Source: Pseudomonadota bacterium
GTDB lineage: Bacteria > Desulfobacterota > Desulfobacteria > Desulfobacterales > Desulfolunaceae
Assembly: GCA_018818835.1 (NCBI GenBank)
Contig: JAHIRD010000110.1
Span: forward strand, 1-64,000
Length of the DNA: 64,000 nucleotides
Direction of reading: 5' to 3'
Shown here one piece after another: positions 17,701-25,228 of the stretch (position 1 is its first letter; each line of letters opens with the position of its first letter). The translations under genes were made by a program, and so were the position numbers. Under the pieces are notes generated by a model that saw only the letters and a list, made by a program, of their open reading frames with translations, had not been told where the DNA came from and did not search any database.

Positions 17701-19017
17701 GTCATGCACCATCAAGGGCCGCCCGGTCTCGGGGTCGGACACGGGGGTTTTGCCCATCAGGGGCGTGGGCTCGATGGCTCCTGAAAACTCAGGCGTTGAG
17801 AGGGCCCAGACCGTTTCAAAAGGGCCAAGTCCTATCTCACTTTTCCGCCATTCATCGATGGTTTCCTGGTAGGGTCGTATGACATTGAAGACCGGAACGT
17901 TCAGGTCCAAAAGGCCCTTCCTTACACCGTTGGTGAGGGTGGAGGCGAACTTCAGGCAAAAGCTGACCAGCACATCCACCGAGGGTTTGCCATCCACTCG
18001 GACAAACACCTCTTCCATGGCCCGGCTTTCCCGGACCAGGGAGGAAAGGACGTTAAATCCCGCCTTTTCAAACCGTTGGATCAACGCGTCCGAGGCCTCT
18101 TTATGCCCGATGTCCAGGCTGTCAACGGATAACATCACCCCCAGCCAGGGGTTTTGGGCATTGAAACCAGGGCGTTTGGCATACCAGGCCTTGTACGTGG
18201 GGATATCCAAAAACCGCGTGTTGCTGTCTGGATGATAGATGGGCCCTTCCTGTTTGTCTTGGACCGGTGGCTCGTAGGTCACCGATGGATCGATATGCCG
18301 GTGAACCGCCAGGCGGACCATATTGACGATGTTTTCCACAAACCGTCCCCTGTAATTCATGATCTCCGTATCAAAACGAAAGCCTTTTTCCCTGAGCTTT
18401 TCAGGGTCACTCCCGTGGTTGATGGCATAAACAACGTTCCCCTTCATGAGATCGTTGTCCACCATGTAATCGGCCAGTTCCTGCATCATTACATCCACAA
18501 AGACCACCGAACAGCCGGCAATATAGGCTTTTGCCTCCTCGTTGCCGTCGAGTTCCTGAAGGGAATAGGTCCGGGTTTCGATGGATTCGGGAAGGTTCAG
18601 CGCCTTGATGGCCTGGTAGATCTTATAGTTGTATAAATCCACTTCCAGAATGGCGATGGACTCGGCATGGGCCGATGCGGCCATTGAGCAAAATAAAGTC
18701 AAAGCAAAATAAAAGCGCCTCCGGCGGCGGCTTCCCCGCCTTCGCGAGGACAAGCTTAAAAAGCTGGGCCGGTCTTCGCCCAAGCTTCGCCCGACACGCA
18801 AATGGGTTGGGAATTTGTGTTGTTGAAAAAACCATGGAAGGGCCCATTGAGCGCCTTTGAATTTCTTCAGGTTCACGGTTTGCCGTGAAGGTACGACCTG
18901 TTTTACACACGTTTTTAAAATGTTTAGACATGTAGAAAATTTATTTTCGTGACGTTTCTTATCCCCGGAGGTGGCTGGCCATCGAAGGCTCATTTTTAAC
19001 CGATCAATAGACATCAT
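14797..19017 (-). CDS. exported, membrane-anchored CobN/HmuS-like chelatase
   Basis: A very large protein (1406 residues from ATG 19017, which has GGAGG 5 bases upstream and overlaps the previous stop as ATGATG). It belongs to the CobN/magnesium-chelatase-H family; HLGTHATYEWLPGKQ near residue 645 is the family hallmark. Unlike cytoplasmic CobN it carries a hydrophobic export signal (LTLFCSMAASAHA, about 100-115) and a C-terminal helix (GVQWAAALFVLGVLALFFWG) before Arg-rich residues. The body should therefore be periplasmic and tail-anchored, like HmuS, a CobN relative in heme-uptake operons. Expected chemistry is inserting or removing a metal in a tetrapyrrole. No ChlI/ChlD partners are present. 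The first 100 residues are largely encoded by a repeat (18717-18980), so the true start is uncertain. Confidence 0.85.
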   Translation of the reverse strand: MMSIDRLKMSLRWPATSGDKKRHENKFSTCLNILKTCVKQVVPSRQTVNLKKFKGAQWALPWFFQQHKFPTHLRVGRSLGEDRPSFLSLSSRRRGSRRRRRFYFALTLFCSMAASAHAESIAILEVDLYNYKIYQAIKALNLPESIETRTYSLQELDGNEEAKAYIAGCSVVFVDVMMQELADYMVDNDLMKGNVVYAINHGSDPEKLREKGFRFDTEIMNYRGRFVENIVNMVRLAVHRHIDPSVTYEPPVQDKQEGPIYHPDSNTRFLDIPTYKAWYAKRPGFNAQNPWLGVMLSVDSLDIGHKEASDALIQRFEKAGFNVLSSLVRESRAMEEVFVRVDGKPSVDVLVSFCLKFASTLTNGVRKGLLDLNVPVFNVIRPYQETIDEWRKSEIGLGPFETVWALSTPEFSGAIEPTPLMGKTPVSDPETGRPLMVHDTIDETIDYLIPRLKNWVALQRKANKDKKVVIIYYNHGGGKQNIGAAYLNVFRSLQLILARMKQDGYRVENTDKLTEEGIKTLVLNSGRNIGSWAPGELENLLAEADVERVALSEYATWFETLPPSFKDKVVKDWGPPENCHVMAKDGRLYIPMVRLGNVILMPEPTRDGGGADENDMKLYHNPYIHPSHQYTAAYLWITKKFKADAMIHLGTHATYEWLPGKQAGLAPSDPPEIMSGDIPNLYPYIVDDVGEGMQAKRRGRGVILDYLTPPMKEADLYSEYADIHELYHKYEVAHANGSETAPEYMEQINVLIEKTGIAKDLGIGQMNEKAMEDIHLYLHEIDDNSLPYGLHTYGRPDAPEAVDETLRLIAKQNPDADPGQVKKDLLDSPTLEMDNLIRGLDGEYIPPGEGNDPLRNLACLPTGRNFYGFSPAKVPSKAAWEVGKKAAIQMIKTKLEKDGKYPEKVGVVLWAMETTRNEGVNESTILYLIGVEPIWDATGRVKNSRVIPGAELGRPRIDVLINPSGLYRDVFPNKLIFLDEAIQKAMVQTDIENLLAKNKATIKEALIASGMDEDRAETQSRFRIFTEKTGSYGNGVSNRVQASAMWASDEAVSDEYLKRVKYAVGQGKWAEPAAQTFTENLRGVDIAVHSRSSNVIGIIDTDDFYEYLGGMSLAVKHVKGEAPDTLVTMHRKKDEVMVENVAKTIGRELRTRYLNPQWIEGMKKDNYAGAREMAQFTENLWGWQVTVKDAVDDAKWRQVYEVYVEDKYGQDLKEFFNENNPWAYQSITARMLETARKGYWKADEATLQKLAVEYAVNVVEKKVACSHHTCNNPMLNQMVLTMISVPGVLPPEMAEKFKQAIEKMAEKPLEQQVSERKEFLAQLHEKLGKERQAELEESIKAQHETTEKETANKSPEVEGYKMEDMNNQDETPSLTSSGVQWAAALFVLGVLALFFWGIRRRSADDV
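18717..18980 (-). repeat. GC-rich element E at the 5' end of the CobN-like gene
   Basis: 264 bp, beginning with GCCTCCGGCGG and ending GGCTGGCC. It is homologous to 12399-12632. Relative to that copy it carries a 30-base insertion, a multiple of three, matching sequence also present in element E2 (around 25435-25470). It lies between the ribosome-binding site and the signal-sequence codons. Confidence 0.8.
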
Positions 19018-21038
19018 GGCTGCCTCCTTTGGGCATCGCGTTCGAAGATTCCGGTGACCAGAGCCGAAAAGGCTCGGGCTGTCATGGGTGGTAAGGGGAT
19101 ATCCGGGGTTATGGGTGTCTCCGTTCCAGGCGTCCCTGAAATCCGTGAGACAAGGTCTTTGCACAGAATGTCGAAACAGGACGTATCCTGGATCTGCCCC
19201 TGCCGCAACGCATCATCCAGGCTCAGGGCCATTTCCACGAAGGACGCATAAAAAGGCTGGGCCAGAAGGGTTTCCAGACGTCCGGCCAGCATTGTTTTTT
19301 CCATGGGAGCATCAAACATCCCAGCCAGGTTTTCCAGGGTCAACTTCCGTTCGTCGAGCCGCTGGAGAATATTCCTGTTTTTGCGGATGCCGTTTTGTTT
19401 GAATATGGCCTCAACGACCCCGTCATAGGCGGCGCCCGCAATCATCTGACCCATGGCAGTGTGGCCTCCTGCCCAGAGGATCTCCTTTCCCTGGCCCTCG
19501 ACCACGAGGATTGTATCGGTACCCGTACCCGTGGCCTGGTGTTCCAAAGGTGTCCGTGTGCTCCGGATATCCATGTCCGACAGAGCCGCGGTTTTGCCTT
19601 CTGTGACCATGACCATGGCCCAGGCCATGGCGCTCGGGGACAAATGCCTGTTGGTCAAAACGATGACATTGATGGTTCCCGGGGTGTCGTGGGCCTGGAA
19701 TTCTTCGGCCACGCGCAGGGCGTTTCCCCGGACCCCGGCGGTGACGAGCAATGTCACGGTCAGGTCCCCCGATGTCCGGGTCTGGATAGACAGATTATCC
19801 ATGGAAGCACCGGTCATCAGACCGGCGTAGTGCTTTTCCTTGAATCCAAGATTTCGGGCAATGACCGGTTTCACGGCGTCAACGCCATGCATCATATGAC
19901 CCAGGCTGGCATGCATGGGCACATGGGTGTTACCCACGCCCCGAACGCCGCTACGCAGACCTTCGAAGGTGGATAACACGACCATGGGTTTCGACAGGTT
20001 GATTAAAACAGAGTGATAGGTGGCATCCCAGACCCGGTGCGTCACCACACTGGCCTCTTTCACATAGTCCAGGGGAATATTAAGGGGCTGTTTCGATAAA
20101 AATGTATCTTGGGTAACTGCCTTATGGGGATCGGTGAAAAGATCCGGATACAGGGTGGTGGCAAACCACTGGACAAAGGCTCCGGTCCGCACCGTGGCCC
20201 GGCATGTCAGATCACAGGGGAACATGGACACCGAACCGTTTTTAACGGCAGCCACCCGGTTATAGGGTTCCTTGTTGAGCAGTGCCTCCACCGCCTTTTG
20301 GTTGCGGTCACATCCGTAGACAAACTCAGGATCAAAGGTGGTCCACTCTTCCGGAGACACGGAAACGGCAAACCCGTTCCGGCCCCATTGGGGCGGAATC
20401 CCTCCTGCCGCCCGGATGACTTCGTTCTGGAAGCTGTCATCTCCCGGACAGGACAACGCCTGTCCCATCATGACCCGGACGACCCGCTTGCGTTTTAACT
20501 CCGGCTCGGCAGTAAGCCGGGCTTTGACCAGAGCGATCTGATTTTTGTTTTCTTCGATCACGTCCCGGGCTTTCTGTTCACAGTCAAACAGACGGCCCAT
20601 GTCGCCCATCACGGAAAAGGACTGGTCCAATGAGCGAATCTCCATGACCATCACAGGACAGTCACCCGAATCAACGCGTTGGATCACATCCTTTTGGGAC
20701 GGAAAGGCAATGATCAAATCCGGCTCGCACCGGGCGATGGCCTCCGTGTCCGGGCTAAAAAAAGAGCCCAGGTTTTTCACGGTAAGACCACTGTGCTCAA
20801 GCATGTCCTGACGGCACAGGCCAACGAGGGTCTCCTGTTTTCCGAACCGCACCATCATTTCGGTAACGGCCGGAAACAGACAGACCACCTTTCGGGGCGG
20901 CTTGGTAAATTTCAGCGCTTTACCCTGGGTATCGGTAAGGGAAACAAAATACCCCGAGCACTGCCCGTTGCCGGGCATGAGCAGGAGAAAGGCACCCAGG
21001 CAAATCAGCAAAAAAGGGGCGTTCTTCAGATTCAGCAT
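19014..21038 (-). CDS. exported fusion: BtuF-like corrinoid-binding domain plus CbiZ amidohydrolase
   Basis: A 674-residue protein. An N-terminal signal peptide (FLLICLGAFLLLMPGNGQCSG) precedes a periplasmic-binding fold typical of BtuF/FecB proteins (about 30-290; RKVVCLFPAVTEMMVRFG, then CEPDLIIAF). The C-terminal half resembles CbiZ, the adenosylcobinamide amidohydrolase that cuts the nucleotide loop during corrinoid salvage (ATGTGTDTILVVEG and AGGHTAMGQMIAGAAYDGV). CbiZ is normally cytoplasmic; here the signal places it in the periplasm. The start at 21038 has AGGAG 7 bases upstream; ATG 21053 overlaps the receptor stop but lies before that site. It is coupled to both neighbours. Inferred role: bind corrinoids delivered by BtuB and trim them outside the cytoplasm. 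Confidence 0.85.
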   Translation of the reverse strand: MLNLKNAPFLLICLGAFLLLMPGNGQCSGYFVSLTDTQGKALKFTKPPRKVVCLFPAVTEMMVRFGKQETLVGLCRQDMLEHSGLTVKNLGSFFSPDTEAIARCEPDLIIAFPSQKDVIQRVDSGDCPVMVMEIRSLDQSFSVMGDMGRLFDCEQKARDVIEENKNQIALVKARLTAEPELKRKRVVRVMMGQALSCPGDDSFQNEVIRAAGGIPPQWGRNGFAVSVSPEEWTTFDPEFVYGCDRNQKAVEALLNKEPYNRVAAVKNGSVSMFPCDLTCRATVRTGAFVQWFATTLYPDLFTDPHKAVTQDTFLSKQPLNIPLDYVKEASVVTHRVWDATYHSVLINLSKPMVVLSTFEGLRSGVRGVGNTHVPMHASLGHMMHGVDAVKPVIARNLGFKEKHYAGLMTGASMDNLSIQTRTSGDLTVTLLVTAGVRGNALRVAEEFQAHDTPGTINVIVLTNRHLSPSAMAWAMVMVTEGKTAALSDMDIRSTRTPLEHQATGTGTDTILVVEGQGKEILWAGGHTAMGQMIAGAAYDGVVEAIFKQNGIRKNRNILQRLDERKLTLENLAGMFDAPMEKTMLAGRLETLLAQPFYASFVEMALSLDDALRQGQIQDTSCFDILCKDLVSRISGTPGTETPITPDIPLPPMTARAFSALVTGIFERDAQRRQP

Positions 21039-21052
21039 GGTGTTTCTCCTCA

Positions 21053-22963
21053 TCAGTAGTCGTAACGCAGTGACATGTAAAAAGACCGGCCCGGTGAAGG
21101 ATAGCCCTGCACAAGGGCGTAATTTTCATTGAACAGGTTGCGGATATCCGCCTTGAGTGAGATTTCACCGGCCTTTCCCATGGAGAACAGGGTTTTGGAC
21201 ACGGTCAGATCGGCCACGGTAAACCCGTCCAGTTCGTTCGCTCCTGTACCTTCATTGTCTTTGATCCGCTGGTCGGACAAATAAGAGAAATTCAGTTTAG
21301 AGACAAATCCCTGGTCCCGCATGGCAAAAGACAGACCGAAGGAGGCACGCCAATCCGGTGTGTAAAAGAGATCTTCGTCGGTTTCGTCGTTCGTGTATTC
21401 GATTAGATGGGTGAAGGAGGTGTAGGGGGCCAGTTCAAAATCCCAGTCAAACATCACTCCCAGATCAAATCGCAGGTTTCCTTCCATACCGGCAAGGGTG
21501 GCCCCGGAGAGGTTTTCATAGGTCCAGTAGCCTGCCATAGGGCTGACATAGGCGATCTGGTCTTCAAAAGCTGTATGGAAATAGGTAATTCCACTTGATA
21601 AGGCGCCGTGGTTCACATCCAGACCGCATTCCCAGGTTTTGCTTTTTTCCGGTTTCAAATCCGGATTCCCTTCAAGAATGCCCATGGATCCGTAATCATT
21701 GTACCGGAACAGCTGTTCGGGGGTGGGGACTTTGAACCCTTCGGCGTAATTGGCCCGGATCTTCAGTTCTCCTGTTATTTTATAGGCAAACCCTACACTG
21801 GGCGTCACATTGCTGTCGTCGGTGCGTTTCGTATCACTACCGTCCATATCGTAGTTGTCTTGACGCACGGCCGCGGACAAGACCAGGCGTTCGTTTAGAA
21901 GCTGGGTTTTGGTAAGGATAAAAGCGGCTAAGTTTTCATAGGTGGTCGATTTTTTATAGTGGGTCCAGTCCAGGCCTGTGGTGGCACGGACCCGGCCCCA
22001 GTCTGCGGTAATCTGCCCCTGGGAGCCCTGCTGTTTATCTTTGGGGAAATTGTTGGCTGTATCGGAGTTGCGTTTGTTTTCTCCGTAATAATATTTCAGA
22101 TCCCAGGAGAGAAAACCGTTTTCCATCTGCCCGGTGTAATCCAGATCTGTTTTGTCTTTTTTTGAAAGCGTGATCGTGTTTGTCCGGTCAATGTCACTGA
22201 AGTATCCGGGGCTGCCCACGTTTTCAGCTTTATATCCGGAGTAACAGATACCGACCCGGTGCTTGGGAAGAAAGGTCCAGCCCGTGTTCAGGCTGTATCG
22301 TTCTTTGGATGTGAAACCCGTGTTGTAGTAAGTATCTCCCTGGGCCGTCTGATAATCGCCCTGGGTTTCGGTGGAGGCGCTCAAGGAAAAATCAACATCA
22401 TCGGCCCGGCCCGATGCTCCGGCGGATATTTTTGAAAAATCCCAGCTGCCTGTGGTTTGCTCCACATACACCGAGGGTTTTCCCCGGCCTTTTTTGGTGA
22501 TGACGTTGATCACCCCTCCCATGGCCGATGCGCCGTACTGAACCGATCCCGGACCCCGTATGATCTCTATCCGTTCAACATTGTCGATATTGATCTTGTT
22601 CAGAACTCCGGTGCCGGACCGGACCCCGTCAACAAGGATCAGCACGTATCCTTCCAGTTCGGAATCGTACAGATCGGTTTTAAACCCCCTAATATCCACC
22701 ACCACGATGGAATTAGGGTACTCACGAATCATGAATCCCTGTTCCTGGAGAAGGCCTCCCAGATCGTGGGCCGATGACTGGCCGATGAGATCCTCATCAA
22801 ATACCGTGATGTTGCTGGTCACATCTTCCGGTTTTTCCGCCACACGCCCGGCAGTGACCACAAGGGTGTCAAGCACCTTTATGTCATCGTTCTCCTTCTC
22901 TGCCCAACTTGGGGCACACAAGCCTAAAAACACCACACATAAAACAAGCCAAAACCGTTTCAT
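21053..22963 (-). CDS. btuB: BtuB-like TonB-dependent cobalamin/corrinoid receptor
   Basis: A 636-residue outer-membrane receptor: signal peptide (MKRFWLVLCVVFLGLCAPSWA), TonB-box-like VLDTLVVTAGR, plug domain (about 45-160, with IEIIRGPGSVQYGASAMGG) and a 22-strand-type barrel ending in aromatic RYDY. The start at 22963 is chosen for the GGAGGAAAGG upstream and the clean signal peptide; an upstream ATG at 23017 adds 18 unconserved residues. It is the first gene after a cobalamin riboswitch, so corrinoid is the strongest substrate prediction and repression by B12 the likely regulation. Its stop overlaps the next start codon. Confidence 0.92.
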   Translation of the reverse strand: MKRFWLVLCVVFLGLCAPSWAEKENDDIKVLDTLVVTAGRVAEKPEDVTSNITVFDEDLIGQSSAHDLGGLLQEQGFMIREYPNSIVVVDIRGFKTDLYDSELEGYVLILVDGVRSGTGVLNKINIDNVERIEIIRGPGSVQYGASAMGGVINVITKKGRGKPSVYVEQTTGSWDFSKISAGASGRADDVDFSLSASTETQGDYQTAQGDTYYNTGFTSKERYSLNTGWTFLPKHRVGICYSGYKAENVGSPGYFSDIDRTNTITLSKKDKTDLDYTGQMENGFLSWDLKYYYGENKRNSDTANNFPKDKQQGSQGQITADWGRVRATTGLDWTHYKKSTTYENLAAFILTKTQLLNERLVLSAAVRQDNYDMDGSDTKRTDDSNVTPSVGFAYKITGELKIRANYAEGFKVPTPEQLFRYNDYGSMGILEGNPDLKPEKSKTWECGLDVNHGALSSGITYFHTAFEDQIAYVSPMAGYWTYENLSGATLAGMEGNLRFDLGVMFDWDFELAPYTSFTHLIEYTNDETDEDLFYTPDWRASFGLSFAMRDQGFVSKLNFSYLSDQRIKDNEGTGANELDGFTVADLTVSKTLFSMGKAGEISLKADIRNLFNENYALVQGYPSPGRSFYMSLRYDY

Positions 22964-23175
22964 TATCGAGCCTTTCCTCCCCCTCGGGAGTCTAAGCATG
23001 TTAGCGGTTTTGCCCATGTATCCTGACTTAAGTCTTTATGCAGCACCGTCCCGTTTTTTTAGAAAACAGTGGCTTTAAACGCTGCAATCATCGCTATCAC
23101 AGTTGCGGGGCAGTGGACGATTCCCACGTCCTTCCATATCAGGCCGCATGAGATATATGCAGCCTAAGCAAAACC

Positions 23176-23217
23176 AAAAAAAAATCCCCGAACCGATACA
23201 ATATCGATCCGGGGATA
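23176..23217 (-). terminator. riboswitch expression-platform terminator
   Basis: On the minus strand a strong hairpin (ATCCCCG pairing with CGGGGAT, with TCGATA/TATCGG inside) is followed by nine T residues. It lies between the cobalamin aptamer and btuB, where a transcription attenuator would be expected. B12 binding would favour termination (family knowledge). Confidence 0.8.
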
Positions 23218-23280
23218 TCCCTTTTTTATCCTCAAAACCATAAGAGCGCATGCCTGTCCGTAGCAAAAGCGCCCATGCAT

Positions 23281-23440
23281 CCGGCAGGTCTTCTGACTTA
23301 CGGTTCGTCCTACTCTCCGCGCCTTCCCGTTTAAGGTGATTTAAACAGTGGCTTTGTTGCGGATTTTGTCCCCGTTCACAGCAGCGGGCCTGTCTCCGAT
23401 TTTCACGGAGTTCCCTATTAAGCTCTTATCGAGCACCTGG
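23281..23440 (-). promoter_or_regulatory. cobalamin (adenosylcobalamin) riboswitch
   Basis: Reading the minus strand, the element runs from CAGGTGCTCGATAAGAGCTT to CGTAAGTCAGAAGACCTGCC. It contains the B12-box core GCCACTG (23352-23346), the conserved GGGAA(C/T) segment near 23410 and the terminal AGTCAGAAGACCTGCC. All are hallmarks of the cobalamin riboswitch. It precedes btuB and, through the operon, the whole corrinoid gene set down to 10513. Confidence 0.95.
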
Positions 23441-23460
23441 ATACAAAATATGAATGGACA

Positions 23461-23489
23461 TGATTACTGAAATGAATATTGCCTGTCAA
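23461..23489 (-). promoter_or_regulatory. sigma70-type promoter for the riboswitch operon
   Basis: TTGACA (23489-23484), a 17-base spacer and TAATCA (23466-23461) lie just upstream of the aptamer. The -35 is perfect and the -10 is partial. Confidence 0.6.
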
Positions 23490-23507
23490 GAAAAAAAATC
23501 GGGGAAC

Positions 23508-23653
23508 CGTTTCCAGGCTTTGCCTGGAAACGACATAAAAAAACGGTTTAACCACGAAGAAACGAAGTGCACGAAGAAGGGCAAAAGATTATCCCTGCCG
23601 GGAGCGGGTGGGTGATAAAAATCATGTTCCCAGACTGGAAGTCTGGGAACATG
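23508..23653. repeat. two REP-like hairpins flanking repeat D, copy 2
   Basis: The first hairpin, CGTTTCCAGGC-TTT-GCCTGGAAACG (23508-23532), and the second, CATGTTCCCAGACT-GGA-AGTCTGGGAACATG (23623-23653), are perfect stems of 11 and 14 bp. Between them lies 23569-23605, an exact reversed copy of 10270-10306. The cluster separates the riboswitch promoter from the 3' end of mvhA. Palindromes of this style resemble REP sequences mobilised in trans by REP-associated tyrosine transposases; none is encoded here. Confidence 0.7.
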
Positions 23654-23741
23654 TATGATTTACCTTTGAACGCATACGATCGTTCTATATTTAATCATAT
23701 TAAGGCTATACACAAGAATCACGTGCATTATTGCGGGATTA

Positions 23742-25199
23742 CTATTTGCCGTGTGCCTTAGGCCATGATTCAACGAGATTTCTGGATGAATCATAGATGC
23801 TGATGGAAATGCCGTGATCGCCGTCCAGGCGATGCGTTGCACAGGACACTCAGGGGTCGTAGGCGCGCACCGCCATTTCGATTTTGTTCAGGGTGCCCTC
23901 GTCCACGTTTCCGTTTTTTATCAATAATCTGGCAGCCTGATTCACACTCATGTTGATGGGGCCCAGGTTGTGGGTGGTACCCACAATCATGTTGGCTCGG
24001 GTGATCATACCGTTTTCATCGGTGGAATAATCATGAATCAGGGTTCCCCTGGGGGCTTCCACGCAGCCTACGCCGCGTCCCGCACCCGGTACTGCTACGG
24101 CCCTGACGTTTTCATCGGTAATTTCAGGATCATTGAGCAGCTCGATGGCGTGCTCGCAGGCGTAGACCTCTTCAATCAGACGGGCCCAATGATAAAGCAG
24201 GGTGGCCTGGGCCGGGCGACCGAATTTTTCGCGGAATTCCTCCAGTTCGGCCTGGGCTTTGGGCGTGGTCATGTGATCCGCAACGTTGATCCTGGCCAGA
24301 CAGTTGGATCTGTAAATCCCTTTGGGCGCGTCAAGATCCAGTGAAAAGCCTTCTTCCCAGTTCCGGGCATAGGGGAATTTTCCGTAGGACCAGGGCACCA
24401 CCTGTTCACCGATATAGTCGGCATAGTCGTTTACATCAAAATCAGTGAAGGCCCCGTCCGGTTTCATAAGCCTGAGCTTTCCGTCATAAAGATTCATGCC
24501 TCCGGTGTCATCCACGGTTCCCAGGAAACCGGTGGTGATGACGCCCAGCACCTGAATGGTGTCCATGTATTTGGCAAAGATCTCTTTTTTTGCAAAATCA
24601 ATGGTAAAGAGGGCAAAGTCGAGAATTTCCTGCATTTCTGCAATCATTCCTTTGCGGTCCTCTTCTAAAAGCGGTTTGGAAAACCCACCCGTCACTCCGG
24701 CCACGGGATGAATGGCCTTACCGGCAAACTTTTCCAGAATCATTTTGGCTTTGAACCGCATCTGCACCACTTTTTTTGCAAGATCCGGGTTGGCCTTGGC
24801 AACGCCGATGACGTTTCTCACCGCATAATCACTTTCCGGGCCAATGACAAAATCAGCGGCTGCCAGAAAGAAAAAGTGAAGCAGCTTGTCTTCCGCATGG
24901 GCGATGGTCTGCATGAGTTCGCGTAGTTTTTGTCCGGCTGGCGGAGGTGTGACACCGAAGCACCGGTCCACGGCCTTGTTTGATGCAAGATGATGGTGCC
25001 AGGGACAGATCCCGCATATGCGGTTTACAATCCGGGGCAACTCCTCGGCCGGTTTCCCTTCCACAAATTTTTCAAACCCCCGAAGGGACTGAAAATGAAC
25101 CTTGGAATCCTTGACATTGCCGTCATCATCCAGATCAATGGCAATGGACGCATGCCCCTCAATCCGGGTAAGCGGCGAAATGGTGATGGTTTGACTCAT
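23742..25199 (-). CDS. mvhA: Mvh/Vhu-type [NiFeSe] hydrogenase large subunit, selenoprotein
   Basis: Catalytic Ni-Fe subunit of the cytoplasmic hydrogenase that feeds HdrA. The L1 motif RICGICPWHH is near residue 63. The C-terminal metal motif reads AYDP-UGA-VSCATH, that is DPUxxCxxH with selenocysteine 450 (UGA at 23852-23850) replacing the usual first Cys. The frame continues 35 codons to TAG at 23742, giving 485 residues. The tail after His (RLDGDHG and on) is the peptide normally removed by a maturation protease. Without readthrough the protein lacks both C-terminal Ni ligands. Start ATG 25199 has AAGGAA upstream; an earlier start at 25277 falls in repeat DNA. Last gene of the hdr/mvh cluster. 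Confidence 0.93.
23817..23852 (-). promoter_or_regulatory. SECIS-like hairpin of mvhA
   Basis: Sixteen bases after the UGA, ATCGCC pairs with GGCGAT around the loop TGGAC. The same 16-base spacing separates UGA and stem in the hdrC/B-like and mvhD genes. Bacterial SECIS elements lie directly 3' of UGA within the coding region (family knowledge). Confidence 0.75.
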
Positions 25200-25228
25200 A
25201 CGGATTTCCTTTATTGTTGATTTTGTTG

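Noticed and set aside
14989-17784. Long open frames (348 and 400 codons) on the plus strand opposite the CobN-like gene
   Set aside because: They are antisense to a gene with clear family motifs, lack ribosome sites, and have the His/Gly/Phe-rich composition typical of complement frames of GC-biased codons.
18623-18931. Alternative-frame peptide of 102 codons across the 5' element of the CobN-like gene (and its counterpart at 12248-12562)
   Set aside because: The GC-rich element is open in more than one frame. This frame leads into neither signal sequence nor domain, whereas the chosen frame does.
23075-23266. 63-codon minus-strand frame between riboswitch and btuB
   Set aside because: It spans the attenuator terminator hairpin and has no ribosome site; it is better explained as leader RNA.
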